The notes under the pieces: model-generated
What the model was told of the DNA's origin: nothing
Databases searched by the model: none
What the model saw: only the letters and a program-made list of their open reading frames with translations
Shown: piece after piece, positions 6,281 through 13,386 of the stretch
How the letters are laid out: each line of letters opens with the position of its first letter
Numbering within the stretch: position 1 is the stretch's first letter
IMG/VR virus record: IMGVR_UViG_3300032053_000557
Location: 1 to 22,868 of that record
Length of the DNA: 22,868 nucleotides
Source of the DNA: a virus
Direction: 5' to 3' (one strand)
Program-made: the position numbers and the translations under genes

Positions 6281-8422
6281 ATGAAACAAATACGCGGCAA
6301 AATTGAAGCGGAACAAAAGAAATTCGCGGCCATCGCCATGCCGTGCGAGCTGGAGATCGTCGCGGCGGCCGAGGGCAATGCCAAATCGGCGCCGACATTC
6401 AAATTGCTGGCCTATACCGGCGGACTGCTGATGCTGGAGTATTGGGATTACCCGGTCGTGGTGGAACTGGCCGGGATGAATGTCCCCTCTCAAACACTCC
6501 CAGCGCGGATGCAGCATGACCCGTTAAAAGGCGTCGGACACACCACGAAAATTACAAAGACAAAAAACAAACTGACCGCCGAAGGCGTCATCAGCCGCGT
6601 TACGGAATGGGCCAGGGATGTCATCGAAAGCAGCAAGAATGGTTTCCCATGGCAGGTCAGCATGGGGGCAAGACCGGTCGAGGTGGTCTTTGCCGGGGAA
6701 AAACAAAAGGTCAAGGCCAACGGCCAGACATTCGAAGGGCCGGTCTATCTCGTTTCCAAATCCGTGCTGGACGAGCTGAGCTTCGTGGACCTCGGCGCGG
6801 ACACCCATTCGTCAGCCGCCATCGCGGCACAAAATGAAAATACCCATCAATTACAGGAGACAGACAAAATGAAGATTGCAGAACTGCGCCTGTTGGCGCA
6901 AAAATTCACAGGGCGGCTGACCAAAGAACAGCTTGACCAGGAGATTCTGGCGGCCGCGGAAAACGACATCATCACCGCCGAGGCGTTTACGGCGAAACTG
7001 GAAGAGCTGGCGGTCAAACATGCTGCACCACCGGCCGCGGCGGTACAGGCGGCCGCAAGACAGGACCCGGCAGCCGGCAGCGTCGATACGGCCGCCATCA
7101 CAAAGGCGGCCACCGAGGCCGAGGCCCTGCGTCAGAAAACCATCCGGGCCGAGGCAGCAGGCCTGGGCATCGCGCCGGACAAGATCGAAAAAATGGCGAC
7201 GGACACATCCGTGACCATCGACGCGGCACGCGCTCAAATGCTCACTGAAATCCGCGCGAAGTTCAACAACAAGATCGGCTCGGCGCCGGCCATTCATATC
7301 GCCCGGGATGGACAGAACACGGCCAAAGTGCTGGAGGCGGCGGCATTGATCTCCGGCGGGTTCGGAGAGAAAAAGGTCGTTGAACAATACGGCGCCGAGA
7401 CCGTTGAGTTCGCATACCGTCAATACCACGGCAGGATGGGACTTCAGCAGTTGCTGATGGAGGCGGCGATTGCCACCGGATGGTCCGGGCGGTATTTCCG
7501 CGGCAATGAACGTGAAATCCTGCAGGCGGCGTTCAGCACGGCGGACATCTCCGGCATTCTAAGCAATATCGCCAATAAGTATATGCTGGCGGCATTTATG
7601 GCCGTCGAGCAGACGTGGCGGCTGCTTGCGAAAATTCGCCCGGTCAATGATTTCAAGACCGTGACGGGTTACCGGCTGACCGGGGACCTGACGTTTGAAA
7701 AAGTCGGCCCGGGCGGCGAGTTAAAACATGGCACCGCCGGAGAGGAAACCTTCACCAATAAGGCGGACACCTACGGAAAGCTGTTTGATATCTCCCGAAC
7801 GGACCTGATCAATGACGACCTCGGCGCTTTGAGCGCCATGCCGGCACTGATAGGCCGCGGCGGAGCGATAAAACTGTGCATCGTGTTCTGGACGGAATTC
7901 CAGAGCAACACCGGTTCTTTCTATTCGGCGGTTGCCCACCTCAACCTGACCGGTTCGGCAACGCTGGCCATCGATACACTGACGGCCGCGGCCCTGAAAT
8001 TTGTGGACCAGGTGGATTCCAACAAGGACCCCATCGCGGTAGAACCGAAACTGCTCGTGGTCGGATCATCCAACAAGACCCTCGCCGAAAGACTGTTCAA
8101 AGACACCAACATCATCGCCGGGACATCCACGGCCAAGCAGACCAGCGGCAACCCGCACCAGGGCAGATATACCCCCGCCGTCAGCGCATACGTCGAAAAG
8201 ACGAAATACGGCGGCGTTTTGGGCGACTGGTATCTGGTCGCGGACCCGTTGGACCTGCCACTCATCGAAGTGGTGTTCCTCAACGGCAACGAGACGCCGA
8301 TTGTGGAATCCGCGGACGCCGATTTCAACACGCTGGGCATCAAGATGCGCGGCTACTATGACTTCGGCGCGGCCAAACAGGATTACCGCGCTGCGCAAAA
8401 GTGCACTGTCGCCGCACTGTAA
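6281..8422 (+). CDS. Prohead protease-scaffold-major capsid protein fusion
   Basis: The 713-residue product starts at ATG 6281 behind GGAG (6269-6272); an upstream TTG at 6209 lies within the portal gene and is less likely. Residues about 40-185 look like a HK97-type (U35) prohead protease, with His79 in MQHD and Ser127 in WQVSMGAR as the expected catalytic pair, followed by DELSFVDLGAD. Residues about 197-345 are helical and Ala/Glu-rich, as in scaffold or delta domains. The remainder resembles the major head subunit group found in such fusions (ISRTDLINDDLGAL, LADPLDLPLIEVVFL-like end). Family knowledge: the protease matures the capsid by removing scaffold. A strong internal start at 6869 would give a protease-free product. 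A GC-rich hairpin follows the stop. Confidence 0.9.
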   Translation: MKQIRGKIEAEQKKFAAIAMPCELEIVAAAEGNAKSAPTFKLLAYTGGLLMLEYWDYPVVVELAGMNVPSQTLPARMQHDPLKGVGHTTKITKTKNKLTAEGVISRVTEWARDVIESSKNGFPWQVSMGARPVEVVFAGEKQKVKANGQTFEGPVYLVSKSVLDELSFVDLGADTHSSAAIAAQNENTHQLQETDKMKIAELRLLAQKFTGRLTKEQLDQEILAAAENDIITAEAFTAKLEELAVKHAAPPAAAVQAAARQDPAAGSVDTAAITKAATEAEALRQKTIRAEAAGLGIAPDKIEKMATDTSVTIDAARAQMLTEIRAKFNNKIGSAPAIHIARDGQNTAKVLEAAALISGGFGEKKVVEQYGAETVEFAYRQYHGRMGLQQLLMEAAIATGWSGRYFRGNEREILQAAFSTADISGILSNIANKYMLAAFMAVEQTWRLLAKIRPVNDFKTVTGYRLTGDLTFEKVGPGGELKHGTAGEETFTNKADTYGKLFDISRTDLINDDLGALSAMPALIGRGGAIKLCIVFWTEFQSNTGSFYSAVAHLNLTGSATLAIDTLTAAALKFVDQVDSNKDPIAVEPKLLVVGSSNKTLAERLFKDTNIIAGTSTAKQTSGNPHQGRYTPAVSAYVEKTKYGGVLGDWYLVADPLDLPLIEVVFLNGNETPIVESADADFNTLGIKMRGYYDFGAAKQDYRAAQKCTVAAL
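6855..6871 (+). promoter_or_regulatory. Internal ribosome-binding site and ATG inside the protease-capsid gene
   Basis: AGGAGA (6855-6860) lies 8 bases before ATG 6869, which is in the same frame as the surrounding gene (Met197). The same pattern, AGGAGA or AAGGAGA followed by A/C-rich sequence and ATG, precedes the decoration gene (8527) and the tail tube gene (16661). This is among the best ribosome-binding sites in the window, yet it lies inside an ORF exactly at the protease/scaffold junction. Confidence 0.75.
6869..8422 (+). CDS. Nested scaffold-major capsid product (internal start)
   Basis: Translation from ATG 6869 would give a 517-residue protein, starting MKIAELRLLAQKF, that lacks the protease. 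It has a helical, Ala-rich scaffold-like segment (to about residue 150) and then the capsid fold. By analogy with lambda C/Nu3, where scaffold is made from an internal start within the protease gene, this allows many capsid subunits per protease-bearing one. The internal start and its ribosome-binding site are seen directly; that the shorter product is the main capsid form is inference. Confidence 0.62.
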   Translation: MKIAELRLLAQKFTGRLTKEQLDQEILAAAENDIITAEAFTAKLEELAVKHAAPPAAAVQAAARQDPAAGSVDTAAITKAATEAEALRQKTIRAEAAGLGIAPDKIEKMATDTSVTIDAARAQMLTEIRAKFNNKIGSAPAIHIARDGQNTAKVLEAAALISGGFGEKKVVEQYGAETVEFAYRQYHGRMGLQQLLMEAAIATGWSGRYFRGNEREILQAAFSTADISGILSNIANKYMLAAFMAVEQTWRLLAKIRPVNDFKTVTGYRLTGDLTFEKVGPGGELKHGTAGEETFTNKADTYGKLFDISRTDLINDDLGALSAMPALIGRGGAIKLCIVFWTEFQSNTGSFYSAVAHLNLTGSATLAIDTLTAAALKFVDQVDSNKDPIAVEPKLLVVGSSNKTLAERLFKDTNIIAGTSTAKQTSGNPHQGRYTPAVSAYVEKTKYGGVLGDWYLVADPLDLPLIEVVFLNGNETPIVESADADFNTLGIKMRGYYDFGAAKQDYRAAQKCTVAAL

Positions 8423-8431
8423 AACTATGAC

Positions 8432-8456
8432 GGCGGAGGAACGCTGTTCTTCCGCC
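8432..8456 (+). other. GC-rich hairpin after the capsid gene
   Basis: GGCGGAGGAAC (8432-8442) pairs with GTTCTTCCGCC (8446-8456) with one G-U pair and a 3-nt loop. There is no T-tract, so it is more likely an mRNA-stabilising or attenuating hairpin than a full terminator. It starts 9 bp after the capsid stop. Confidence 0.5.
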
Positions 8457-8526
8457 ATCCTTTCAGGATTTGAAAATCAGTTTTGTAACCGTTAAAAAAT
8501 AGAATTTTTTTACAGGAGATAACACA

Positions 8527-9273
8527 ATGACAATGTTCACAGAAGCTCAAAATTTGGCCCAGGGGGCCGTGATTGACCATACCCCCGCGGCGGCGCTGGA
8601 AGCCGGTCAGGTCATTAAGGTCGGCGGCCGTGCGGCCTTCGCCGTCACAGATATCGCCGCGAATGTACTGGGGGCGATCCAGGTGGCGGGGAACGCAAAG
8701 GCCCAGGCCGGGGCGGTCGTCGGCAATGTCGGCGATAACCTGTACTGGGACGAAAACGGCAGTTCCGTCAATGGGACCGCCAGCGCCGGCTGCGCCACCA
8801 CCAACGCGGTCGCCGGAGATATCTGGCTCGGCACACTGACCAAGGCCCTTGCCGCCACGGACGGCGAGGCGGAGTTCGCACTAAATGTGGTCAATCCGGA
8901 ACAGCCGGCATGGATCAACCGATACCATATCGCCGACACCACCGGCACGATGGATAATACCGACGGCGGCATTGTCCACCACATCCAGACCGCCGACCAG
9001 ACGATCACCCTGCCGGAGATCGCCACGGTGTATATCGGTCTGGAATTGATCCTCATCAATGACCTGGCGGACGCCGCCGGCTCGGTTGGATTGATCGTTG
9101 CACCGCATGCTAACGACGGATTTAACGGGTTCGGGATCACGCACGCGGTCAATAAGAGCCTGACCAATACCGCGGCTACCAGCAAACGCGGAGATTATCT
9201 GCGGCTGCAGGCCACCGGCGATACAATGTGGCAGGTCATTGAAAAACGCGGCACCTGGCTGCGGGCCACATAA
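8527..9273 (+). CDS. Capsid cement/decoration protein (DUF2190-like) with C-terminal extension
   Basis: The product has 248 residues from ATG 8527, behind a good AGGAGA site. Residues 1 to about 118 match the DUF2190 capsid cement pattern: an N-terminal AQNLAQGAVIDHTPAAALEAGQVIKVGG strand pair (quoted in part), then AVTDIAANVLGAIQVAG and GDNLYWDENGSS. Family knowledge: these small beta proteins sit on or stabilise the capsid surface and are usually about 110-130 residues. Here a second Gly/Asp/Thr-rich segment (about 125-248; HIADTTGTMDN, GDYLRLQATGDTMWQV) is attached and probably displayed on the capsid. It ends in the W-V-E-K-R-G-T-W style typical of phage head or tail appendage domains. 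It occupies the lambda gpD position. Confidence 0.78.
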   Translation: MTMFTEAQNLAQGAVIDHTPAAALEAGQVIKVGGRAAFAVTDIAANVLGAIQVAGNAKAQAGAVVGNVGDNLYWDENGSSVNGTASAGCATTNAVAGDIWLGTLTKALAATDGEAEFALNVVNPEQPAWINRYHIADTTGTMDNTDGGIVHHIQTADQTITLPEIATVYIGLELILINDLADAAGSVGLIVAPHANDGFNGFGITHAVNKSLTNTAATSKRGDYLRLQATGDTMWQVIEKRGTWLRAT

Positions 9274-9296
9274 CCAGCATATAGTCCCCCTATAGA

Positions 9297-9331
9297 CCGG
9301 TCCGGCTGCGGCCAGACACAGTCCGGACCGG
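9297..9331 (+). terminator. Possible terminator hairpin after the decoration gene
   Basis: CCGGTCCGG (9297-9305) and CCGGACCGG (9323-9331) are perfect 9-bp complements with a 17-nt loop. The downstream CATATTTTGG is only weakly U-rich. It lies 24 bp after the decoration stop and marks the boundary between the head genes and the cargo cassette. Confidence 0.5.
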
Positions 9332-9348
9332 CCATATTTTGGCGGAAT

Positions 9349-9374
9349 AAATCCGAAATCCGAAATCCGAAATG
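9349..9374 (+). repeat. AAATCCG tandem repeat running into a start codon
   Basis: Three 7-bp units AAATCCG (9349-9369) are followed by AAATG, so the fourth unit supplies the ATG at 9372. A degenerate relative (AATCCAA twice) is at 1203-1216 in front of the small-terminase frame. Confidence 0.75.
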
Positions 9375-9578
9375 AAAAAAATGAACACACTGGCGGAACA
9401 TATCGCGGAGCTGGAAGAGACATTAAACCTGATGACGGCGAACGGACATTTCGCCGACGAGGAACTCAACGCCGCGGGAAAGATGCTGGACGATGTCATT
9501 GCCCTGCTGTGGAAACGACAACGGGAACTTTCGAGTTCATTGAATATTGAAAAAGACAATGAAGGGGTCGCAATATGA
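9372..9578 (+). CDS. Small helical hypothetical protein
   Basis: The 68-residue product is acidic and helical, with heptad-like text (LAEHIAELEETLNLM and MLDDVIALLWKRQREL), so a short coiled coil is likely. I do not recognise a family. It has no Shine-Dalgarno sequence: the AAATCCG repeat runs into the ATG. It overlaps the next gene by 4 bp (ATGA), which implies translational coupling with the membrane protein downstream. It could be a lysis or connector accessory factor, but nothing in the sequence shows this. Confidence 0.6.
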   Translation: MKKMNTLAEHIAELEETLNLMTANGHFADEELNAAGKMLDDVIALLWKRQRELSSSLNIEKDNEGVAI

Positions 9579-9997
9579 ACGGACAGGATAATCAGGGCGG
9601 CGCAAAGCAACCGCAAATTTTGGTTCCTCTCGATGAGTTTGTCAGACAGATCGGACGGGAGGCTGGGACCGTAGCGGCAAAAATGGCCATTGAGGACCAT
9701 AGCCAGAACTGTCCGGCAAGGATAAAGATTGAGACCTGCGGAAGAATCGCACGACACCTTCCCCACGTCATAACGGCGACATTATCATCAATCGTCACCG
9801 TTACGGCGGTCCTGGGCGTCGTGTCCCCAAAACTCTACGCGAAATTCGAGGAAAAGATAAAAATTCTCCAGACAATCAAACAGGAGATTGAAAAAACGCA
9901 ATCGAGCGGGCCGGCACAAACACCGTCTGCATTGAATCTGTCGAATCCCTTGGGGACAAGTGGCTTAGCCACAAGTGCAACGGAAAAACCAAAATGA
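9575..9997 (+). CDS. Small membrane protein, holin-like
   Basis: The 140-residue product has one clear hydrophobic stretch (about 65-84: VITATLSSIVTVTAVLGVV) after a soluble N-terminal part, then a charged helix (KLYAKFEEKIKILQTIKQE, 87-105) and a flexible Ser/Pro/Ala tail. Single-span proteins of this size near the centre of late clusters are often holins or lysis accessory proteins, but family motifs are absent, so this is inference. The last codons (TSGLATS) include a GGCTTAGCC palindrome flanked by ACAAGT direct repeats, so the C-terminal tail may be repeat-derived. It overlaps both neighbours by 4 bp. Confidence 0.6.
   Translation: MNGQDNQGGAKQPQILVPLDEFVRQIGREAGTVAAKMAIEDHSQNCPARIKIETCGRIARHLPHVITATLSSIVTVTAVLGVVSPKLYAKFEEKIKILQTIKQEIEKTQSSGPAQTPSALNLSNPLGTSGLATSATEKPK
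9956..9976 (+). repeat. GGCTTAGCC palindrome inside a coding region
   Basis: GGCTTAGCC (9962-9970) is flanked by ACAAGT direct repeats (9956-9961 and 9971-9976). It is in frame in the holin-like gene, encoding Thr-Ser-Gly-Leu-Ala-Thr-Ser. The same 9-bp core occurs at 14587, 14636, 16616 and 16631. Confidence 0.6.
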
Positions 9998-10458
9998 TTA
10001 TTTATCGAAACCTGAAATCCTATAAGTATGAATTACTGGAGGATTATGTCGTTGATATCGACATCCATCCGCCGAAGGATATCTGCTTAGAATTTATCAG
10101 CATGACTATCGAAGGACACCTGATTACCCGCAAAGGGTATGCCTGGGACGGACCCAGCGGACCGGCAATCGACACGAAAAATTTCATGCAGGGTTCGCTG
10201 ACACATGACGTACTTTGCCAACTCATGCGGATGGGACTGCTGCCAATGACCTGCAAGGACGCGGCGGACAGGTTGCTGGAAAAAACTTTTGTCGAATCTT
10301 CCAGGCTGCAAAAAGACACATGGTGGCAGCGATGCGAGTTCAGGCAGTGGCTATGTAAAATACGGTCGAAGTGGATATATGAAGGGGTGCATCTGTTCGG
10401 GGCGGGAAGCTCCAAACTGACGGGTGAAAAAGAGGTTGAGATACTGACGGCGCCGTGA
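9994..10458 (+). CDS. DUF1353 family protein
   Basis: The 154-residue product matches the DUF1353 pattern: GYAWDGPSGPAID (about 48-60), then GSLTHDVLCQLMRMG (about 68-82) with the conserved HD pair, then LEKTFVESS. Family knowledge: DUF1353 is common in tailed phages and prophages, often near lysis or tail genes, and has no assigned biochemical role. It starts within the previous gene's stop (4-bp ATGA overlap), forming a three-gene coupled set with 9372 and 9575. There is no signal peptide. A full and a half copy of repeat A follow. Confidence 0.8.
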   Translation: MIIYRNLKSYKYELLEDYVVDIDIHPPKDICLEFISMTIEGHLITRKGYAWDGPSGPAIDTKNFMQGSLTHDVLCQLMRMGLLPMTCKDAADRLLEKTFVESSRLQKDTWWQRCEFRQWLCKIRSKWIYEGVHLFGAGSSKLTGEKEVEILTAP

Positions 10459-10465
10459 AAATATT

Positions 10466-10496
10466 AACCACGGATTAACACGGATAGATGCGGATT
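10466..10496 (+). repeat. Dispersed repeat A, diverged left half
   Basis: AACCACGGATT followed by two more CGGAT units gives a left half in which CACAGAT has become CACGGAT. No right arm is present. A complete copy begins 16 bp downstream. Confidence 0.7.
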
Positions 10497-10511
10497 AAAA
10501 TAAAAACAAGG

Positions 10512-10583
10512 AACCACAGATTACACAGATGACACTGATTTGTTAAAAAAAATAATCTGTGAAAATCTGTGAAATCTGTGGTT
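10512..10583 (+). repeat. Dispersed inverted repeat A, full copy
   Basis: Left arm AACCACAGATT (10512-10522) and right arm AATCTGTGGTT (10573-10583) are perfect complements. Inner units are CACAGAT, CACTGAT, AATCTGTGAAAATCTGTG. An extra AATCTGTGG fragment follows at about 10596-10604. The next gene's ribosome-binding site (GAGGTG) begins just beyond. Confidence 0.88.
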
Positions 10584-10623
10584 TTAAAAAAGTGAAATCT
10601 GTGGCAAAAAAATGAGGTGAAAA

Positions 10624-13368
10624 ATGAGACGGATAACGATTTTATTTTTGATAATGATGTCGGTGGCGCCAGCGATCCCGCCGATTAAAGAGGGTGGAGT
10701 CAATATGTCCGTCAATACCGTCCGGAATTCCACGGCGATTTCCACCGATTATACAACAACTTTAGCCGTCAATCAGGGTCGGACAGAAAAAGTTTTGTTA
10801 TCTCAACCCCTGACAAAAATAAGAGATATTGCTTATGCCCCGTTAGCCACCGATACCACGAGAGGCGTTGCCTTATTTGGTGACCTATGCCCCAATGCGA
10901 ACAATATCTATACTTCCTCCGACGGGGTTACCTTTACAAAAATAGCGGATAAAACAGCCGGGGCTTTTTTAACTTATAGGACAGCCGTTGGAGTGAGTAT
11001 TTCGTTATTTTCCGTGGCCGTTCTGGATAACGGCGATTATCTTCTTTCGGCGGGGACGGGAGTGGAATGGGACGGGAATGCCGCACATCCGGCGGGCAGA
11101 TTATTCCGTTCCACCGATGGCGGTACAATATGGACGGCGGTTTTAGATACACTTCACGGATACCTTTTGACCTTTGGATGGGGTGGAATTGACGGGGCAA
11201 ATGTCGCCATCGGGGAATACGGTTATAATGCCGCCGGTACTGCCACATATTCCCCGTCGAGAATATATGTCTCAACAGATTATGGTGCGACGTGGGGAAC
11301 CATTCCCGCATACGACGACGGGTTTTCCGCAACAAAACATATACACTGTGTTGTCTTTGACCCGACCAAGACAGACCATAGTAAGATTTATGTTGCCCAG
11401 GGGGACGGGACGGGACTTTCTGAAATCTATTCTATCTCAAAGGCCGCAGGTGTTTGGACGAGAGATGCTTTTTCCACCAAGACCGCCGCCGCAACTTATG
11501 GCCAGTGGACTTCTGGAATTACCATTGGAAATTACATTTATTGGGTATCTGATGATGTTTCCGTCCCGCCGGTAATGCGGCACGACCCATCGGACGATAC
11601 ATTTTATGTTGGGGAAAACTATGCGAGATTGTGGAGTCCGCCTCCTTTAGGGACAACCCCCGGATTATTTCATATCGAAAGAACGTCTGGGTCTTCTTTT
11701 TTTGATATTGAAAAATTAGGGAGCTTATATTTTTCTGGCGGTCAGCAAAGGGATGCAACCGTCATTGACAGAAATGGGTTATTTTTTTCCCAAGACGGCA
11801 ATTTATGGTCTTGTCTGTCGCGAAAAAGTACGACAACAGTAACCCACGGTTTTCGATATTTCGCACGGGCGGGAAATAATCTCTTTGCCACAACCTATAC
11901 GAATACCGCCGAGACAGTCGGGGCGCAATACAATTTCCCACAAACGAAGATAGTCAACGCCGAATATGTCTTCCCTGCGATTACAAATCTCTGCACCAAT
12001 AATGATTTCGAGACAAATACAACTAGCTGGACAGCGGCCAACACAGGAGAGACCAGTTTTGCAATCGCGTCCAGTACTGATTATGCTTTGCACGGTTCAA
12101 AATCTATGAAATGCACTCTTGTTGCGGATGGAACTGGCGGAACAGCCACGATTGACGGGCCGACAATTCAGGTGGCGGGAGGATATAAACCAGTTGCCGG
12201 GGATTATATCACGGCAAGGGCGTTTATCAAGAACGGGACTTGCCCCAAACAGGTGAAGTTCAAGGCGATAAATACATATAATGGTTCAGGAACGGCGCAG
12301 AATTCCACCGCCATTGGTTCGAGTATAGGGATAATCTCGAATGACTGGAACTTGATTACCTGCACTTTTAAGGCCATTGGAGACTGGACCGGGAAAGACT
12401 GGCATCTGCAAATCCTTGCCGATGACCCGACGACCGACCCGATTGCGGCGGGTGATTATATCTTCTATGTGGATTGTGTCGAATATATCGTCAGCACTTC
12501 AAGGGTTTATGACCTGAAAGGATTTGACGCGGGGATTACGGACGCGGAATACAAATCTTCCATTCTTAATAAACTTTCCGATAAGTGGTCGGTGTCGTTT
12601 GTGTGGTTTCCGAGATATGCAGCCAATAATAGAAAAAACGGGAATACGGCTATTGCCTACATTAAAGGGGCGGGAGCGACTTATCTTGATTTATACTTAT
12701 CCTATCATACCAATGTGAATTCATCGGACAGATTCACAATGAATGATGGAACAACGGCTACCGGCTGGCAATATAAAGGAACTCACACGGGAGAGGATGG
12801 TTCAAGTACAACACTTGTTGACAGTAACGCAAACTGGACGCCGGATTCACTTATAAATAGTGTTGTATCAAATGTAACCGAAGAAAGTGTATTTATCACC
12901 ATTGCCGATAACGATGCCACGACGGTTACAACAGACAATCTTGGAGGAAAACATTGGCATAATGGAAATACTTATCATATCGCATTTGTTTATCAGCCCT
13001 TTTATCTTGACCAGGTGAATGTTTGTCTTGTGGGGGATTCATCTGGAACAAAAATTTATATCCAAGACCCCCGGTGGGGATTTAGATGGGTCGGCGATGG
13101 AACAACAAACCCTTTATCAAGTCCTTCCGAATTAAGATTAGGATACAATGACAATGCGGGCGCACCTGTTTATGGCCGGGGCGCTTTTGCGAATGTGCGG
13201 ATATTCGACAGAAAACTCACACAGGCGGAAGTGGTTGAAGTGTTTAATTCTATTGACCCGATGATTTACTCTCATAGTCTCGGTTCGTCATACGGGAATT
13301 CGTTAGGTTCTCCGAACGGAAATTCGTTAGGTTCATCAAACGGAAATTCACTTGGACCCAATTACTAA
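10624..13368 (+). CDS. Large Asp-box propeller / CBM / LamG-like appendage or exported protein
   Basis: This 914-residue protein has a hydrophobic N-terminus resembling a signal peptide (ITILFLIMMSVAPA). Residues about 60-420 contain Asp-box (BNR) motifs, STDGGTIW (163-170), STDYGATW (217-224) and SQDGNLW (near 390), typical of sialidase-like or sortilin-like beta-propellers. From about 455 a CBM4/9-like domain begins (NNDFETNTTSW), and a LamG-like lectin domain ends near 880 with ANVRIFDRKLTQAE. The C-terminus is three 8-residue Gly/Ser/Asn repeats. ATG 10624 has a GAGGTG site; ATG 10705 (Met28) also has GGAG 5-6 bases upstream and would give a leaderless protein. It is probably a glycan-binding tail appendage or exported lysogen protein. 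Catalytic sialidase residues cannot be assigned. It is more AT-rich than the head genes. Confidence 0.75.
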   Translation: MRRITILFLIMMSVAPAIPPIKEGGVNMSVNTVRNSTAISTDYTTTLAVNQGRTEKVLLSQPLTKIRDIAYAPLATDTTRGVALFGDLCPNANNIYTSSDGVTFTKIADKTAGAFLTYRTAVGVSISLFSVAVLDNGDYLLSAGTGVEWDGNAAHPAGRLFRSTDGGTIWTAVLDTLHGYLLTFGWGGIDGANVAIGEYGYNAAGTATYSPSRIYVSTDYGATWGTIPAYDDGFSATKHIHCVVFDPTKTDHSKIYVAQGDGTGLSEIYSISKAAGVWTRDAFSTKTAAATYGQWTSGITIGNYIYWVSDDVSVPPVMRHDPSDDTFYVGENYARLWSPPPLGTTPGLFHIERTSGSSFFDIEKLGSLYFSGGQQRDATVIDRNGLFFSQDGNLWSCLSRKSTTTVTHGFRYFARAGNNLFATTYTNTAETVGAQYNFPQTKIVNAEYVFPAITNLCTNNDFETNTTSWTAANTGETSFAIASSTDYALHGSKSMKCTLVADGTGGTATIDGPTIQVAGGYKPVAGDYITARAFIKNGTCPKQVKFKAINTYNGSGTAQNSTAIGSSIGIISNDWNLITCTFKAIGDWTGKDWHLQILADDPTTDPIAAGDYIFYVDCVEYIVSTSRVYDLKGFDAGITDAEYKSSILNKLSDKWSVSFVWFPRYAANNRKNGNTAIAYIKGAGATYLDLYLSYHTNVNSSDRFTMNDGTTATGWQYKGTHTGEDGSSTTLVDSNANWTPDSLINSVVSNVTEESVFITIADNDATTVTTDNLGGKHWHNGNTYHIAFVYQPFYLDQVNVCLVGDSSGTKIYIQDPRWGFRWVGDGTTNPLSSPSELRLGYNDNAGAPVYGRGAFANVRIFDRKLTQAEVVEVFNSIDPMIYSHSLGSSYGNSLGSPNGNSLGSSNGNSLGPNY
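13282..13353 (+). repeat. Three 24-bp in-frame tandem repeats at the 3' end of the large appendage gene
   Basis: Units 13282-13305, 13306-13329 and 13330-13353 encode GSSYGNSL, GSPNGNSL and GSSNGNSL. A partial fourth unit (GPNY) precedes the stop. In-frame 24-bp units could expand or contract without a frameshift, changing the length of the C-terminal tail. Confidence 0.85.
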
Positions 13369-13386
13369 AATCGAAAGGATTTTGCG

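Noticed and set aside
9956-9976. Target site duplication of an insertion around GGCTTAGCC
   Set aside because: ACAAGT direct repeats flank this copy only; the other copies have extended palindromic flanks, so a duplication rule is not supported.
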